DNA of 64,000 nt from Solanum dulcamara (GCF_947179165.1 NC_077238.1:58366757-58430756); one strand, 5' to 3'. Counted from the stretch's first letter, positions 1-12,987 are shown. A program made the numbers and translations. Notes: generated by a model not told the origin, from the letters alone.

Positions 1-1230
1 GAGAAGGGTTTTAACTTGAAATTGATGGTGGAAAGCCCTAGTTTGGGTGGAATGATCATGAATTAGCCCAGGTTAGGATTTGATTATAATTTGAGTTTAA
101 CTTATCATTGATTATTTGTATGTTAATATTATTTTAGACCAAAAAGAAGTCAAGATTCATGATAAAGGAAAAACTTAGGTTTCATAGAGCTTTTAAGACT
201 TGATTCGAGGTAGGTGAAAGTTTGTGTGATTTTAAATTGTATATGTATTTTTACTACTTTGTAGTATTACTTGTGCAATGCATGTAAAGGATTCTGAAAG
301 GTTAATATGAAATGACACCATGTTGATAACCTCATGCGATGAACTGATTTATTTTGTTCATAGTAATTATAATTGTGTATGTTGATTGTGACTGATGGTT
401 GGCTTTGATAACACGCCTGGTATGAATATCTAAATGGTTAGTCGGGTACCACGCAGGTACAGGATATTAATATAGTTGGCTTGGGTACCATGCCTGGTAT
501 GATTCATAAATGATTGGATCGAGTACCACGTTGGTACACTAATAGTTTGTATGTCGGTTCTATGAGAGGAGCAGGTATGTTCTTTGTGTGATCATATGGA
601 CAGTTTTCATTCATTGGTTGTTCAGGATATTATGATCGAAAATTCGGGTTATGTTGTAACTGCAACATGCATATATTAATGTATTGGCTTGTTTTACTAT
701 GTTGTGGTTTCTTGTTTACCTTCATACTTTGGATTAGACGTGCGATCCTATCAGTACATTGTGATTGTGTACTGATACTATATTTACTCTTTTTTTATTG
801 AGAACAAGGCATATTCATACCACTATTAAAAGACCTCAGTTGAGAGATACTTGATCATTTGAACCTAAGGGTGAGCTAGTTATTTCATGCTATCATAGAT
901 TCATCTTCATCTTTTTGTTTATCATTTTGGACTTAGCTATTTGCTTAGACTATTCATTATTGTTTGGGGTTGCATTTCCTTTATTTCAAATAGTTAGAGT
1001 TTTGGTATTGTGACTTTTAGATTCTAAGGGTATTTTTCCTTAAAGTGTTTTTATAATATTGATTGAGTTTATGAGAACTCGGTCCTTTAATTGTTTTAAA
1101 TTATTTAACTCTTATAAATTGCATATTATATTTTCTTTAAATGGGTTGATGAATTAAGTTAGGTTAGTTACTTGTTCTCCCACCGGACGGTTAGTGTGGG
1201 TGCCACTCACGACGGATAAGGATCGTGACA
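1..1230 (+). repeat. 3' part of the 5' LTR of Ty3/gypsy element H
   Basis: The window opens inside an LTR. Its right end reads ATCGTGACA, and five bases later comes a tRNA-iMet type primer site, the normal order LTR end, short spacer, PBS. The left LTR end is outside the window, so its length is unknown. There is no gene-length reading frame. The downstream gag and protease remains (to 5189) are on the same strand and belong to the same element. Confidence 0.75.
398..545 (+). repeat. Short tandem array with GGTACCACGC-like units in LTR H
   Basis: Four degenerate copies of a unit containing (G)GTACCACGCCTGGTA are spaced by roughly 40 bases. Each unit holds a small GGTAC...GTACC inverted motif. 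It lies within the LTR, upstream of the likely transcription start, so a U3 regulatory array is plausible but unproven. Confidence 0.5.
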
Positions 1231-1234
1231 AAGT

Positions 1235-1246
1235 TGGTATCTGAGA
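1235..1246 (+). promoter_or_regulatory. Primer binding site of element H (tRNA-iMet type, degenerate)
   Basis: TGGTATCTGAGA matches the common plant initiator-Met PBS TGGTATCAGAGC at 9 of 12 positions. It sits five bases after the LTR end. Priming by initiator-Met tRNA is known for many plant Ty3 and Ty1 elements. Confidence 0.7.
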
Positions 1247-1447
1247 CCTAGATTTGTTGATCTCGTTGTACCAAAGTTAGTCTAGTAGATTCTTGCAAAA
1301 TTGTACGGAGACGTCTGTATTTTTCTTCAGGAGGCTATAGGACTTTAGAAAAACTCTCGTCTTCCTTCTTTTATGTTATAACTTGATTTCAATTGGTATC
1401 TGGTGATCTAAATTGGTATCTAACCTCTTTCACTCTTCTTTCCATAG

Positions 1448-3240
1448 ATGGTTGATAATAAGGGTGTGAAAAGGTCAAAACAAAAAAAATGTTACTGGGA
1501 TATTGCTATTTAGACATTGGGTGAACGGATTTTTAACGGTTTTATAGAAAAATTTATCGGGTTATCAGTTTAGTATCAATTTTTAGTATTAAGCTATTGG
1601 GTAAATCAGTAACTCATTAAGACGGTAGTATTGTACTACTTTACCCTTCATAAATATTAAATACTATTAATAATTTAACATAACTAGAAACTATATCAGT
1701 ACACTACAGTCTTCACAATACTTCTACTTCACACTAGGTCGCTTTAGTCTTTACTCAAAACCTAACGATTAAAGTAAGAACTAAGATTGTTCAAGTGTCT
1801 TATTGGATTGCTTGATTTAGTTTTAGTTTTAGTTTTACTTTGTAATTGTAGATTTTGCAAGTTCGTAAACGTCTTTAATTTGATTAACATCAGAAATTCC
1901 AAATTATGTTTTGGTTATAAAATATAATTGTAGCCTTCGTACTACATCTGCTCTTATTGATGATATTTCACATTATCTTTCTTGTTTAAGTATATCAAAG
2001 CATTTACATGCCTACAGTTGATTTACTTGTTTCACCGTATCACACCAAATTGTTAGAGAAGTGAGAAGTCATATGTTTATTTTATGATCATTTTTCTTAC
2101 TAGGTAAAATAAAAATCGAACCATTAGTGACCAAAACTTAATAAATCAAAAATAGATAAAAAAATATCTTATTGGTTTGTTATTAGTTTAGCGTATTTAA
2201 TAATGGAAAATCGATAAACCGAACCGATAATACATAAAACTTAACCGAACCAACCGATGCACACCCCTAGTTGATAAAATAAGAAATGATGCAAGGACAG
2301 TAGCTCTAGCGGTGGAGCCAGTAGTATGCGACAGAGGTAGAGACCGAGGTCTCAGTAGGGGAAGGGGCAGAGGAAGGGAAACACCCGCCATGGGTAAGGC
2401 TCAGGCAGAGAATGTACCTAGACAAGTGACCCCTCCCCTACCCCAGGATCAGGTAGAAGAAGAGATTGATGTCGATATTTAAGAGGATGTTGATCCAGAG
2501 GTGGGAGCACAAGATCGGGTTAAAGGTCTTCCCCATCTATCTACTTAAGAAGTCCCAACAGGTATTGGAGCCACTCTTATGGTACAGGATGCTTAGGCTC
2601 TAGTTACTCGTCCTAGAGCTTTTTGTGGAGTGTCGATCATCTGTTCTGCCTCTGTTGACTTGTACTCAATTCCATGATTTGTTCTTAGAAAAGTACGTGC
2701 CTCGTACTTTGAGATACCGGAAGAAATATAAGGTTCTTAAGAAGGGCAACATGGTTGTAACTGCTTATAAGTTTAAGTTTCATGCCTTGTCACATTATGC
2801 TACACAACTTGTGAACACTGAGGAAGAGAGGATTCGCTTGTTTGTCAAAGGTTTTGAGTTTTGAATTGCATGTATTGTCTATACACTTGACCTCTACAAG
2901 TAAAATCTTCAATAAGGTATCAGATCATGTCAAGAGGATTGAGGGAGTTCGATGGGTTGGGAAAGTCAGGGTACTGCCCAAAAGACTCAAGAATACAGGT
3001 AATTACAATAGATCCTACTCCAAAGGTTCTGGCCAGCAGATATATTCGGCCCATCCAGTTCAGTCAGCTATGCTTGCTTTTATGGGTGGTTATTCAGGGC
3101 TTCCTCAACAGTCCTTGACTCAAGGTGGTTAAGGGGATTTTTATGCATCGTCAGGTAGGCCCTCACTAGACCGTAGTTTCTTTATTTGTGGGGAGCAAGA
3201 ATACTTCAAGAGGGAATGTCCTCATGATGTGAGGTCAAAA
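1448..3240 (+). pseudogene. Decayed gag of element H, split by a hAT-type insertion
   Basis: Gag is the structural protein that packages retrotransposon RNA in cytoplasmic particles. The reading begins near the ATG at 1448, is interrupted at 1459-2269 by a DNA transposon, and resumes at 2278 with an Arg/Gly-rich stretch. The Ty3-type gag domain is seen at 2625-2960: a conserved block around QFHDLFLEKYVPRTLR, then a frame change near 2860. A decayed CCHC zinc knuckle (ICGEQEYFKREC) is at about 3180-3220, with its first Cys and its His lost. Several stops, such as those near 2480 and 2547, and the frameshift show it is dead. Gag sequence resumes after more inserted DNA at about 4690. Confidence 0.75.
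1459..2269. mobile_element. Non-autonomous hAT-type transposon (MITE-like) inside gag of H
   Basis: The insert is flanked by a perfect 8-bp target duplication GTTGATAA at 1451-1458 and 2270-2277. Its ends are near-perfect terminal inverted repeats: TAAGGGTGTG on the left and the complement of TAGGGGTGTG on the right. An 8-bp duplication with short TIRs is the hAT signature, and GGGGTGTGCATCGGTT-type ends are common in plant hAT MITEs. The 811-bp body is AT-rich and codes for no transposase, so it would have needed an autonomous partner. Confidence 0.82.
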
Positions 3241-4561
3241 ATACATATATTAATCATTATTTGCCTTACATTTAATCTTTTTATTATCATTTTTGAGCAT
3301 GCATTTTATGAATTATTTTTATGTTGTGTATTTTATTTGTAGGATTAAAATGATGTGAAGATAAAGAAATTTGAAGCACAAATGAATTAAAAACAAGAAA
3401 TCATATAAGAAAATGAAGCAGACAGCTTAACGGATTAAATTGAATATTATACTAATATTTCTAATATGCACCAAACCAAAAAGAAAGAAAGAAAACTTAC
3501 CTCTACAACTGCCATGTAGCATTGAATGAAATGCAAGGTGGCAGCAAACATGCGAGGCGGCAGATAGTCCACAAACCTAACTCTTGGGTTTTAGGTTTTC
3601 CAATTTACTTTAAATTTAATTATTTTATTTGGGGTTTTCTACATCTATAAATAATTAATTAAAAATAATTCTTCCACAACTAACACATAACATATATTTT
3701 AGAATTTATAGCTTGAGAACTTTAGAAGATTTGTCGTGAAGGTTGATGAACTTTGGTTTATTCTTTGTCCTCCTTTATTATTTATTCGTATTCGGTGATT
3801 TTTGAAAAGATATTTTAACTATTGTTCTTAAATTTTCATGATTAACACAAGCATATTTACTTATAAATTTTAATTATGTTGTTGAGATAATGTGTAGCTA
3901 AATTTCATAACTAGGGTTGTGGGAATCATGATGAATTATCGAAGTAAGTTAATATAAAAATTGATTCTTGAATAATTTTTATGCATGTATTTATTTTTCT
4001 CTTCACTTTGCTTGATTTTTAATGGTGGTGAATGTTAGAACCTGTCTTATTCTTACTTGCCAGACGAAGGAGGTAACGAATGAGAAAAGGAATTATACAA
4101 CGAAGATTTGACGCTATTACCCTCATCTAATAGCTTGACCAGATCAAGGAATAGCTAATTTGGGATCAAAGTTAAAAGCTAGTAAAGCATACATCCGTAA
4201 ACTAATCAAGTTGCATAGTAAAATTCACTTATTTAGGAGACCAACCATTTAGGTAAACTTAACTTACCAATCTTGCATGTTAAGAACTAAAATAGATCAC
4301 TATATGATATTTTTGTTGAGTTATAAAATCATGGGGAACGCATTCCTAGTTAATTCTAATAATCCGATTATAAATAAATATTTAGTTTCAAGCTATTCTT
4401 TATATTTTCTTTTGTCTAAATTTAAATTCCTCCTTTTTAAATAACGACTATCAAGTTAAATTTTGCTATTGACAATATTCTTTCATCTTTTTTGTGGGAT
4501 TGATCCCTACTTATAGTTTGATAAATATATTGTAAATGATCATTTATATTTTTTTCATAAA
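3241..4561 (+). mobile_element. AT-rich insertion in gag of H, LTR or leader-like, family not assigned
   Basis: This block separates two parts of the gag region of H and has no coding potential. Near its right end (4494-4515) it carries GTGGGATTGATCCCTACTT. That phrase resembles the LTR-end signature of Tat/Athila-type elements and their non-autonomous derivatives. A related phrase on the minus strand occurs at about 25300-25350. I could not define terminal repeats or a target duplication, so the boundaries are approximate. Confidence 0.35.
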
Positions 4562-4660
4562 GATTACAACAACAACAACAACAATAAACCCAGTATAATC
4601 CCATTATGTAGGGTCTGGGGAGGGTAGAGTGTACGCAGACCTAACCCCCACCTTGATTAT
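4562..4660 (-). mobile_element. Solanaceae-type SINE fragment with (AAC)n end, minus strand
   Basis: An ACAACAACAAC run followed by ACCCAGTATAATCCCATTAT and then GGGTCTGGGGAGGGTAG and GTACGCAGACC forms a repeat seen very widely in Solanaceae genomes. The (TTG)n tail in reverse complement marks the 3' end, so the SINE is on the minus strand. The part towards its 5' end is missing after about 4660. A second, more decayed copy is in RPS3 intron 2. Confidence 0.65.
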
Positions 4661-4689
4661 TTGGACGTTATCACCTCACCGATAGCATT

Positions 4690-5189
4690 TGGCTAGGTTC
4701 ACCAGCAGAATAGAGTAGTGGTACCAGCGGGTGGAGGTAATAATGATAGAAAATGTCCACAGGATAGGTGAAGAGGTAATCAAAGAGGTTGCGGAGGTCG
4801 AGGTAATAGTAATATAGGGAGAAGAGCGACGCAACAAGGTAGATTGGTTGTCCTAACGATATAGCTCAGTGCTATGCTTTTTAAGGCAGACCATAAGGAC
4901 AGGCCTCAAACATTATGATAACAGGTACTATTCTTGTCTGTGACCGGATGACTACAATGTTGTTTGATCCGGGTTCTATATAATCCTACATATCTGTTAA
5001 GTTTGCTTTGAATCTTGACTTTATATATGATATTCTTGATGTCAATATCCATGTATGTACCCTAGTTGGAGAGTCTATAGTTGTTACCCATGTGTATCGT
5101 GTTTGCTCCATTTTATTTATGGGATTTCAGATGTGGGTAAACTTAGTCATTTTGGACATAAAATATTTTGATGTGATCTTGGACATGAC
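4690..5189 (+). pseudogene. Gag tail and protease remnant of element H, cut by LTR C
   Basis: After the insertions, element H resumes with the Gly/Arg-rich gag tail and then an aspartic protease. The protease active-site region reads DPGS near 4967, with a stop just after it at about 4981-4983. The downstream block LVGESIVVTHVYRVC and the motif DVILDM (family DVILGMD) are clear to 5189. The retroviral-type protease would cut the polyprotein inside particles. The reading ends abruptly where the LTR of element C begins, and no RT of H is found in the window. Confidence 0.7.
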
Positions 5190-7321
5190 TGTCACTACCC
5201 AAGATAGAGCCTAGATGTGACACGGTGATTAGAATTCTGAGGGACTCCAACCAAGCCTCTTAGTATAAATAATATGACATGAGACAACATAAAATCAATA
5301 GTTTACGTAAATGCAAAAGATAGCCTCAAACATAAAAATCTCGATAAAAGAGAAATCCCAATATAGCAGTCGAAATGAATACAAACATAATTGTCTAGTC
5401 TGACAATGCCTCTACTAATATAGACGGGGTCGTAGGATAAGCCCTAGCTCGCCTAAATCATAACAAAGTACATAGGTATGAAAGTAAAGAAAATGACATA
5501 GTAGGTTCTCCTTCGAATCATGAGGATTCACCAAAATAAGCAACTCTGAATGGAATCCGAACTAGCCACAGGAATAGACAGGAGCATCGTTATGAAACAA
5601 TATAGGCAAAAGTATGTGTTAGTACATGAAATGTACATGGAATATACTAAGTATGTGAGAAAATAAATAACGTGAATAAAAGAACATAATAAGTATGAAC
5701 ATGAGATGCATGACCAAAAATTCTTGAGAAATATGAAGTAAATCATAAAGTCATGAGATAAAGCCAATGCATCATAACAATATTACCAAGGTAGAATCTA
5801 TATCATTATCATCATAAGCTATTTGTGGATCTACTAGTGAAGTCATTCAAGACAACAAACGGAGGCACGTAGTTTGGGACTAGAGGTTGCTATTAGAGAC
5901 TCCCTTACCAAGCCTCCACCTCAAGCCTTCCCGGTACTAAGCCAAATCCCAACAGGATAGATAAAATCAATTACCAACATAACATTAGGAAAGACAATAA
6001 TCATATGCCAATCCACATCATAAAAATCATATAAGAGTAGATTCTTTAAATCATGATTCATAACATAATTGATATATATACTTACCTTTCTAAGCATCTA
6101 AATCATGATTTCATTCATATTGTAAGAAAACATTTCATAGTTCATGGATAAATACTTGAAAACATTCTTGAAACTTAATTCATCACTTTCATAAAATATT
6201 TGTAAATCCTTCATCAAGTTTATGATCATAATTTATAATTCATTCAAAATCATAGACATAATGCATGGGTCAATATGAAATCAATTGAAAATCATGTATC
6301 TTAGTAAATTCATACATAATATAGTAGAATAACATCAAATGAAACAAAATAGAAAGGACCCATGAAGAATTAACATGAAACCCTCGTTGAATTGGGTAAA
6401 ATTGAACTTGAAATATAGGGATCTTTTAGGACCCAATGGATGAAACGAAATCCATTGGTGAATTCTCACATATCTTGATAATCAAATACCTAATGCAAGC
6501 TCTAACAATGAAAGGCTTGAACTTGACTTTGAAACCCTAGCCTTGACTTGGACAAGAAACCTTGAGAGAGAACCTTGAGAGCCTTACATGAATTTTAGGA
6601 GATTAGGAGGGAATAGAGAGTGTTTGAAGGATTTGGGTAGTTATAGGGCATCCAAAAATAGTCCAAATGATCTAGTGTAGGATCTAAAAGGGTAAAAGAT
6701 GTCTAAAATAACCCTAATTTAAAACTATCGAAGTGTCCCTATGGATAGGACCTACAATTCGTAAAGTCTTCTACGGATCGTCAGGGGCACTCGTAAAACT
6801 AGTGTCTAAATTTTAGGGCCACTGGAATTGTACCTTACTTCTATGACCTATTTCCTATGGATCGTAGTTATTCATATGGGTTGTAGAACTCGTTCGTAGG
6901 AATCGTGTTCCAAAATAATAGCCCCCGATTTTGGACCGTCCTTGTCCTACCAATTTCTAAAAGTCCCAAAATCAAGTCTTTATATCTCGACCTACAGGTC
7001 ATTCCTATAGATCGTAGAACTTTCTATGTTCTGTAGGACCTTCTCATTAAGTGACCTAATACTTAGTCAATTTTCCAAACCTCAAGGCCTTTCCTAATAC
7101 TCCTTTCTACGGACCGTGGGACCTTATATGGTCCATAGAAGCCACTCGTAACTCGAACCCCACTTAGAAAATTTTCCAATCCCTAGGACCTTCCCTATAA
7201 GACCTTCTTTTGGCCTGAAGGACTTCCTATGATTTGTAGGTCATCTCATAGGAACTGGCGCCAAACACTGTTTTCTATAGTTTTCTTTCCATTTCGTCTT
7301 TCCAACTTTTAGGGTCTTATA
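5190..7321 (-). repeat. 3' LTR of Ty3/gypsy element C (minus strand)
   Basis: On the plus strand the LTR begins TGTCACTACCC and ends GGGTCTTATA, the complement of a TATAAGACCC start (TGTAAGACCC in element B). A purine tract lies directly outside the 7321 end, so this is the 3' LTR of a minus-strand element. The U3 part (about 6720-7320) has many CTACGGATCGTAGG-like motifs. No genuine gene is present. Confidence 0.8.
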
Positions 7322-7541
7322 ATATCTCCCCCTTGAGAATATTCATCCTTGAATGAGACTCAATATAGTATGAATAGAGTAGGAAAAGAGATCTAACAAC
7401 CCAACATGAATGTAAAATACATCAAAATGTATAAAAATACGGAGTAATCAACCCCAAGCTACAACATGACTTATAAATTGATTTCATGAACATGCATGTA
7501 TACAAAAACATGAGAGTTACTGAAATGCATAAATTTAAAAG
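7322..7541 (-). promoter_or_regulatory. Polypurine tract (7322-7338) and 3' untranslated end of element C
   Basis: The complement of 7322-7337 is CTCAAGGGGGAGATAT, the plus-strand primer site that directly precedes a 3' LTR. The rest to 7541 is non-coding tail of C. Its last five bases, AAAAG, are the target copied when element A inserted. Confidence 0.75.
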
Positions 7542-9723
7542 TGTCACACCCTAGGAGGGTACCCTAGAAGTGGCCGGCACTCAAATACCATTACTGGTTC
7601 TCAAGTGAACAAGTTAGTCCAATCACACATTCATTCAATCACATTCTATCAGCGGAAGACTGAACTCATTAAGAATACTACTTATAAATAAGGCCAAACG
7701 ACAAAAAGTCTTTGTAATCAATCAACTCAAAAGGACTAATATGAATGAAACCAGCCAAAGCAAAATGAATTAATATCATCAACACTCTAGTCTATGAAGC
7801 CTCTATTAACAATCTAAGAGGTGCCGATGACAGGTTCATAGCTACCACAAATCAAATAAATATAAGCTAACTCAAATCTAGAAAGATAAATGCGGTATCC
7901 TCCAAACACAAGGAGGAATCACAAACTAGCTAGAAGCGAATAGATTCTCAATGATACACATGTTGATGATCTCTAGTACCCGTCTCTGCATCATGAAATG
8001 ATACAGGCCCAAATGGACATCAGTACATAGAATGTACGAGTATGTAAAATAGCAGAATGAAACATGCCTCTAGGTAGAATCAAATTAATTCAGAATCTCA
8101 AATCAGAAGAATGAACAACTCAATCAAGATGTCCTAAGTCTAAACAAGAATAAGATTTAGACAAATACCATTCATACACAATCCAATCCAATCTATTCCA
8201 ATCCAATCCAAATCAGAGTACTATCAAGACCTATATGGGAGTTTCTCTTATCCGAAAACCATGTTGTTGCCACGTCTTTCCTTACCTTGCTAAGGTAAGA
8301 ATGAATAAACCATCATGGATCTATAACCAATCAAGTCCTATCATGTCAGGACAAAATTTGGGAAACATCTAACTTTAATAGTTCAATCTTCTTCTACGTT
8401 TGGAGACGTAGTTATTGGATTCAAGTTATTACTTATTCCTATTCAATTCGGTGCTCGATACTCCTCCCAAGACTTAAGCTCATAAGATAATCAATCCCAA
8501 TCAAACCAAGTTAGTAAGTCTCTTGGGACTCTTTTGAACTCATTCGTTTAATCAAATAAATTCTTTCAACCAATCAACTTCCCAATAATTCTCAATCATT
8601 TAGTTTGAGAGGTTTTAGACAATCATTCATAACAACATTCAGGACTATCAATTTGTCGTTACTATCAATACTATCACCACACTCACATTCCAAATAGAAT
8701 CGTACATTGACAATTTAAGACTTTAGACTCAATCTTAAAATGTATACAATTCCATATCGGTTAACATGCTACTAGGGTTTAATTAAATGAATAGTTGAAA
8801 TCATACATTCAAGGAATTAGTTCGTAGAAATCAATATTTCATCAATAATCAGTAAAACATATATATATTTTTAAGACAAGAAATCCAATCATGGAGACTC
8901 AATCCATTCAAAATAATCCCATCACAATCATGGGCACATGGAGGAACAAAATCCATGTTTTAGTTCAATCTTATATACCTAGAATGAAGAAAAAACGTAG
9001 ATTCGAAGACCTTTCTTGAAGAGTTTGAACCCCTAGCCTTTCTCCTCTTCTCCAATCATCGCTCTCAATTTGTCTAAGTGTTAATGAGACCATTATGATT
9101 CAGGGTACTGTTAAGGGACTTAAATTTAGTCTTAAAACGTCAAGGTTTTAGTCTAAGAGGGGTGGGAAAAGACCAATTTACCCTTATTAAAATCTTAAAA
9201 ATAGTTGCCTATGAGTCATAATGACGACTCGTAGAAACTTCTGTGGGTCATTGTCTTCAATCGTGGAATAGGGAAGGAAAAGATTGTGGTCCATGATTCA
9301 ATTCTACAGTCGTAAACCCCTCGATAGGTTATAAACACGACTCGTCCTATAGGTTTCTCAGAAGCCTGAAATGATGAGTCTCTAAAGTTTCTCTATGGGT
9401 CATTTCTATGACTCGTAGAAACTTCGATGACTCATCAATTTAACTCGTAGGAATGACTTTCAACCTTAGAATTTTGGTTAAGTGTTAGGTACTTCTACGA
9501 GTCATTTTTAAGACACGTAGGAGTCATTACGACTCGTAGAGGCAGTCGTAGAAAGGGTTCTCCAAATCAAAATTTTACTAAGGGTTGGGACAAGTTGTTC
9601 CTACGACACGTTGAATAGTCTATGAATATAAACCTCCCTCGTGGTCCATTGTTCAGCCTAATTCATCAATCTTTCTCAAGTTACTCAAACTTAGTCTAGG
9701 CTAGAATAACATACGATGTTACA
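7542..9723 (-). repeat. 3' LTR of element A
   Basis: The LTR starts TGTCACACCCTAGG and ends GATGTTACA on the plus strand, giving TG...CA ends on the element's strand. Its right part (about 8965-9723) matches the truncated 5' LTR at 24118-24874. Region 9180-9720 is rich in near-palindromic CTACGAGTCGTAG-like motifs. Confidence 0.85.
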
Positions 9724-9739
9724 ATATCTCCCTCTTGAG
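9724..9739 (-). promoter_or_regulatory. Polypurine tract of element A
   Basis: The complement reads CTCAAGAGGGAGATAT and abuts the 3' LTR at 9723. It is the expected primer for plus-strand DNA synthesis. Confidence 0.75.
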
Positions 9740-9939
9740 CTAATTCATCCTCGAATGAAGACTAAGATACGGTTTTACTCAAGGCACAATTACAATCAAG
9801 AACTCAAGAATCATACATTCGTACAATAAACTACTCGAACTCAGGAATACATATTAAATACTCAAACTCAGAATGAACCTCAATTCAAAGATAGGAAAAG
9901 GGAAAGTTACCACCACATCATTATTAGGAGGCACAAATA

Positions 9940-10733
9940 GATGGGGGTATGTATCTTTCATATCTTCTTCAGCTTCCTATGTGGCCTCTTCAATAAATTG
10001 ATTCCTTCATAGAATTTATCGGATGCTGCCTTCTTGGTTCTCAACTTGTGAATCTGATGATCAAGAATTTGAACTGGAATCTCTTCATAACTCAAACTCT
10101 CTTTCACCCCAATACTCTTAGTTGGGACAAAGAGTGAAGGATCTCCCAAATACCTCTTAAGCATAGAGATGTAAAACATGGGATGAATAACTTCTAACTC
10201 TATGGGCAACTCTAATTCATAGGCTACATTACCAACCCTCTTCACAATTTGATAAGGACCAATATAGCGGAGACTAAGCTTTCCTTTCCTTTCGAATCTC
10301 ATCACACTCTTCATGGGTGAAACTTTCAAGTATACCTAATCATGAACTTCGAACTCCAAATCTCTCCTTCTAACATCAGTGTAGGATTTCTGGCAACTCT
10401 GCATAATTTTCAACCTCTCCGGAATAATCTTTACTTTCTCAATAGCTTGATAAATCAAGTCTGGTCCAATCAACTCAGCTTTACCGACCTCAAACCAACC
10501 GATCGGTGATCTGTATCTCCTCTCATATAGAGCTTTGTAGGAAGCCATTTGAATGCTTGAGTGGAAGCTATTATTTTATGATAACTCAATAAGAGGTAAA
10601 TGATTGTCCTAATTACCTTTGAACTCAATGACATAGGCTCTCAACATATCCTCCAAAGTCTGAATCGTATGCTTTGCCTAGCCATTTGTCTGAGGATAGA
10701 AAATGGTATTAAGTTTCACCTTCAAACCCAAAC
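9940..10733 (-). pseudogene. Integrase C-terminal part of element A, left of insertion B
   Basis: Reading leftwards, this starts with the end of the DDE core (PQTNG near 10690, then IQTLEDML) and continues through the spacer and the integrase C-terminal domain (10329-9958). The C-terminal domain has the KGKLSLRYIGPYQIVKRVG and HPMFYISMLKRYLGDPS blocks and a chromodomain-like end (SYEEIPVQILDHQIHKLR). The family Glu in QAERTIQ, third catalytic residue of DDE, is Lys here (AKHTIQ). Stops near 10336 and 10670 break it. The upstream half of the integrase is at 20249-20620, beyond element B. Confidence 0.8.
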
Positions 10734-12983
10734 TATAAGACACTATAAGTCAGAAAATTAGAACCAAGGAGAAAAATTCACAAAGCTTGAACTGGTCCCA
10801 AGTTCACAACTGTCTCTATGAGTCATGGAACTTTACACAGCCTATAAAAATAAGTCATAGAGGGAGTCATTATAGTTAGTTGTGACCAACCTTAAAGGGA
10901 GGTCCAACGACTCTCTATTATGGTCCGTTCTCAAGTAGACGACCTGTAGAAAATTTCTGTTGGATATCTTCTGAGGCCTCGTTCAAGGAATTCCTCAAGG
11001 TCAATTCTAAGACTTGACAAGATGGCTTGTAGAATCTATGATGGATCATAAGAACCACCCATCACAAAACTTCAGAGACTTGTAATTTGGACGTTTTTGG
11101 GACCTATAGGACGAGCCCAAAGAATGACTCATTTTATTTATGACGGGTCAAAAACTAGAGTCATTCCAAAACTTTAGAGACTCGATTTTTGGTACTTTTC
11201 TCAGACCTACAAGATGAGTCATTTAGACGACTTGTCATCCTTTTGATGATCCGTAGGAACACATTCGTAGGTTCAACATTTGGGATTAAATGAAGGGCAA
11301 TTGCATCTTTTACCAAAGTTCAGTTCAATGAACCTAGATACTTTCATGGAAAAATTCAAAGTCTATAAATATTCTATTCTTCAAATTCTCCTCCTACTCA
11401 ATTCATTCTCTCAAAAATTTCAAAGGCAAAATAAAGTCTCTGAAGGTTTCCTCTTCAAGCAAAAGTTGGGGTTTCCAGATTTCTACAAGGTTTCTCCTTC
11501 AATTCTTAGTGAATTCAAGCAAGATATGTAGGGATTCATTCATGGGCTCTTTTCACCCATGATGTCCCAAAGATTTCTCAAGTTTTCATCCAATTTTCAA
11601 TGGATTATGAACCTTAGTTTTGTTGAATTGCATTAGGCTGATTTGATTTTATTTTTAAATGTTATCAGTGATCTTTACATGCATGCTCTCATATGAATTG
11701 CATACTTTCAAGTTAAAATATAGATGCCCATGCATAAATCTATACTTTGAAGCTATGATTATGAATTTAAGATGAGTTTATAAGTTTATCATGACTTAAA
11801 TGATTTTCAATGAAGCTTTATATGAGTTAAATTTGAGATTCATGATTCTAAAGTCATGATGGCGAATAGAGTTAAGATCAAAAAATGTTTAACGATGATG
11901 ATAATGATAATTTTCAACAAAGTTATAGATTCTTATGAATTACTAAATAGATAAGCAATTCCTAATATGTTTAAAGGATGGATTGATAGGCAGTTACTAT
12001 ATGTCCCTACTATGTTATGATCATGTTTATGACTTTCCGTTGGGATATTGACTAAGAACCGAGAAAACTTTAAGGTGGGGTTCGGTCGGATAACGCAGTT
12101 GGTTATCCAAAGAAATCCTAGTAGCAACCTTAAGTCCTAAACTACGTTGCCTATGTAGGTTTCTTTCATAGCCTAGATAGTGGATCCACATAGCCCAACT
12201 GATTTGAGTGGAGATACCTTTGGAGTATGCCTTGACACGGTAGCCTCCCTTGTTTCAATGCGGGAGTCATTGGCCTATCTCGATGCATGAGTTATCGGAT
12301 TCAATGTAATAGCTCGCATAGTCTTAGTTATCGGTTCAAGGTCCTATCCCACATAAGTTTAAGTTAAAGCTATGAGATGTCAAGTTATTAGTTAGAAGTT
12401 GAAGTTCTTGTGATATGCATTGACCATGAGTTTTATATGTTTTAAGTTGTTTTTAAACTATATTTATGATTCATTATAATTGGTCATGCATCTTGTAGCA
12501 TATTGATTATGTTCTTTATTTGATAATGCATACCTCACATACTTAGTATATTCAAATATATTAATGCATATTTTACCTACATTATCTCATAATGTAGGGA
12601 CGGACGACACTCATGATCACCCCATTCGTTGCTAGAGATTTGCTTTAGATTTCAAAGAAATTGGTGAGTCCTCATTCTACCGAGGACAAGACTTTTATTC
12701 ATGTTACTATTGTTTACACTTTCTTCTATTGTTAGGATGAGCTAGGAGCTTATCCTAAGCCCCTATTAAAGAGTATACTAGAGGCATGTTTAGACGATAT
12801 TATGGTGTAGTCCGATTGGATATTTATAGAGTTGATCACCCGTAGTCCCATTCTCCACTTAATGATTACTTCTGCTCATGTTTATGTTGTTCCTTACTTT
12901 ATGTATGCTAAGATGGCTTATGGTTGGATTCCCTTGTATCTCGATCTCCATGTTACGACTAGGACCTAGTTTGGGTCATGACA
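10734..12983 (+). repeat. 5' LTR of element B
   Basis: It begins TATAAGACACTATAAGTC, matching the 3' LTR start TGTAAGACCCCGTAAGTC, and ends GGGTCATGACA just before a PBS. A TATAAATA box is at 11364-11371. The open frame at 11280-11531 recurs only as part of LTR sequence in the other copy and is not treated as a gene. Confidence 0.85.
11364..11371 (+). promoter_or_regulatory. TATA box of the 5' LTR of B
   Basis: TATAAATA is conserved at the equivalent site of the 3' LTR (18616-18623), as expected for the Pol II promoter that drives the element's transcript. Confidence 0.55.
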
Positions 12984-12987
12984 AACT

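Noticed and set aside
2197..2391. Minus-strand 64-codon open frame across the hAT right end and gag
   Set aside because: It is antisense to gag and crosses a transposon border, so it cannot be an old gene.
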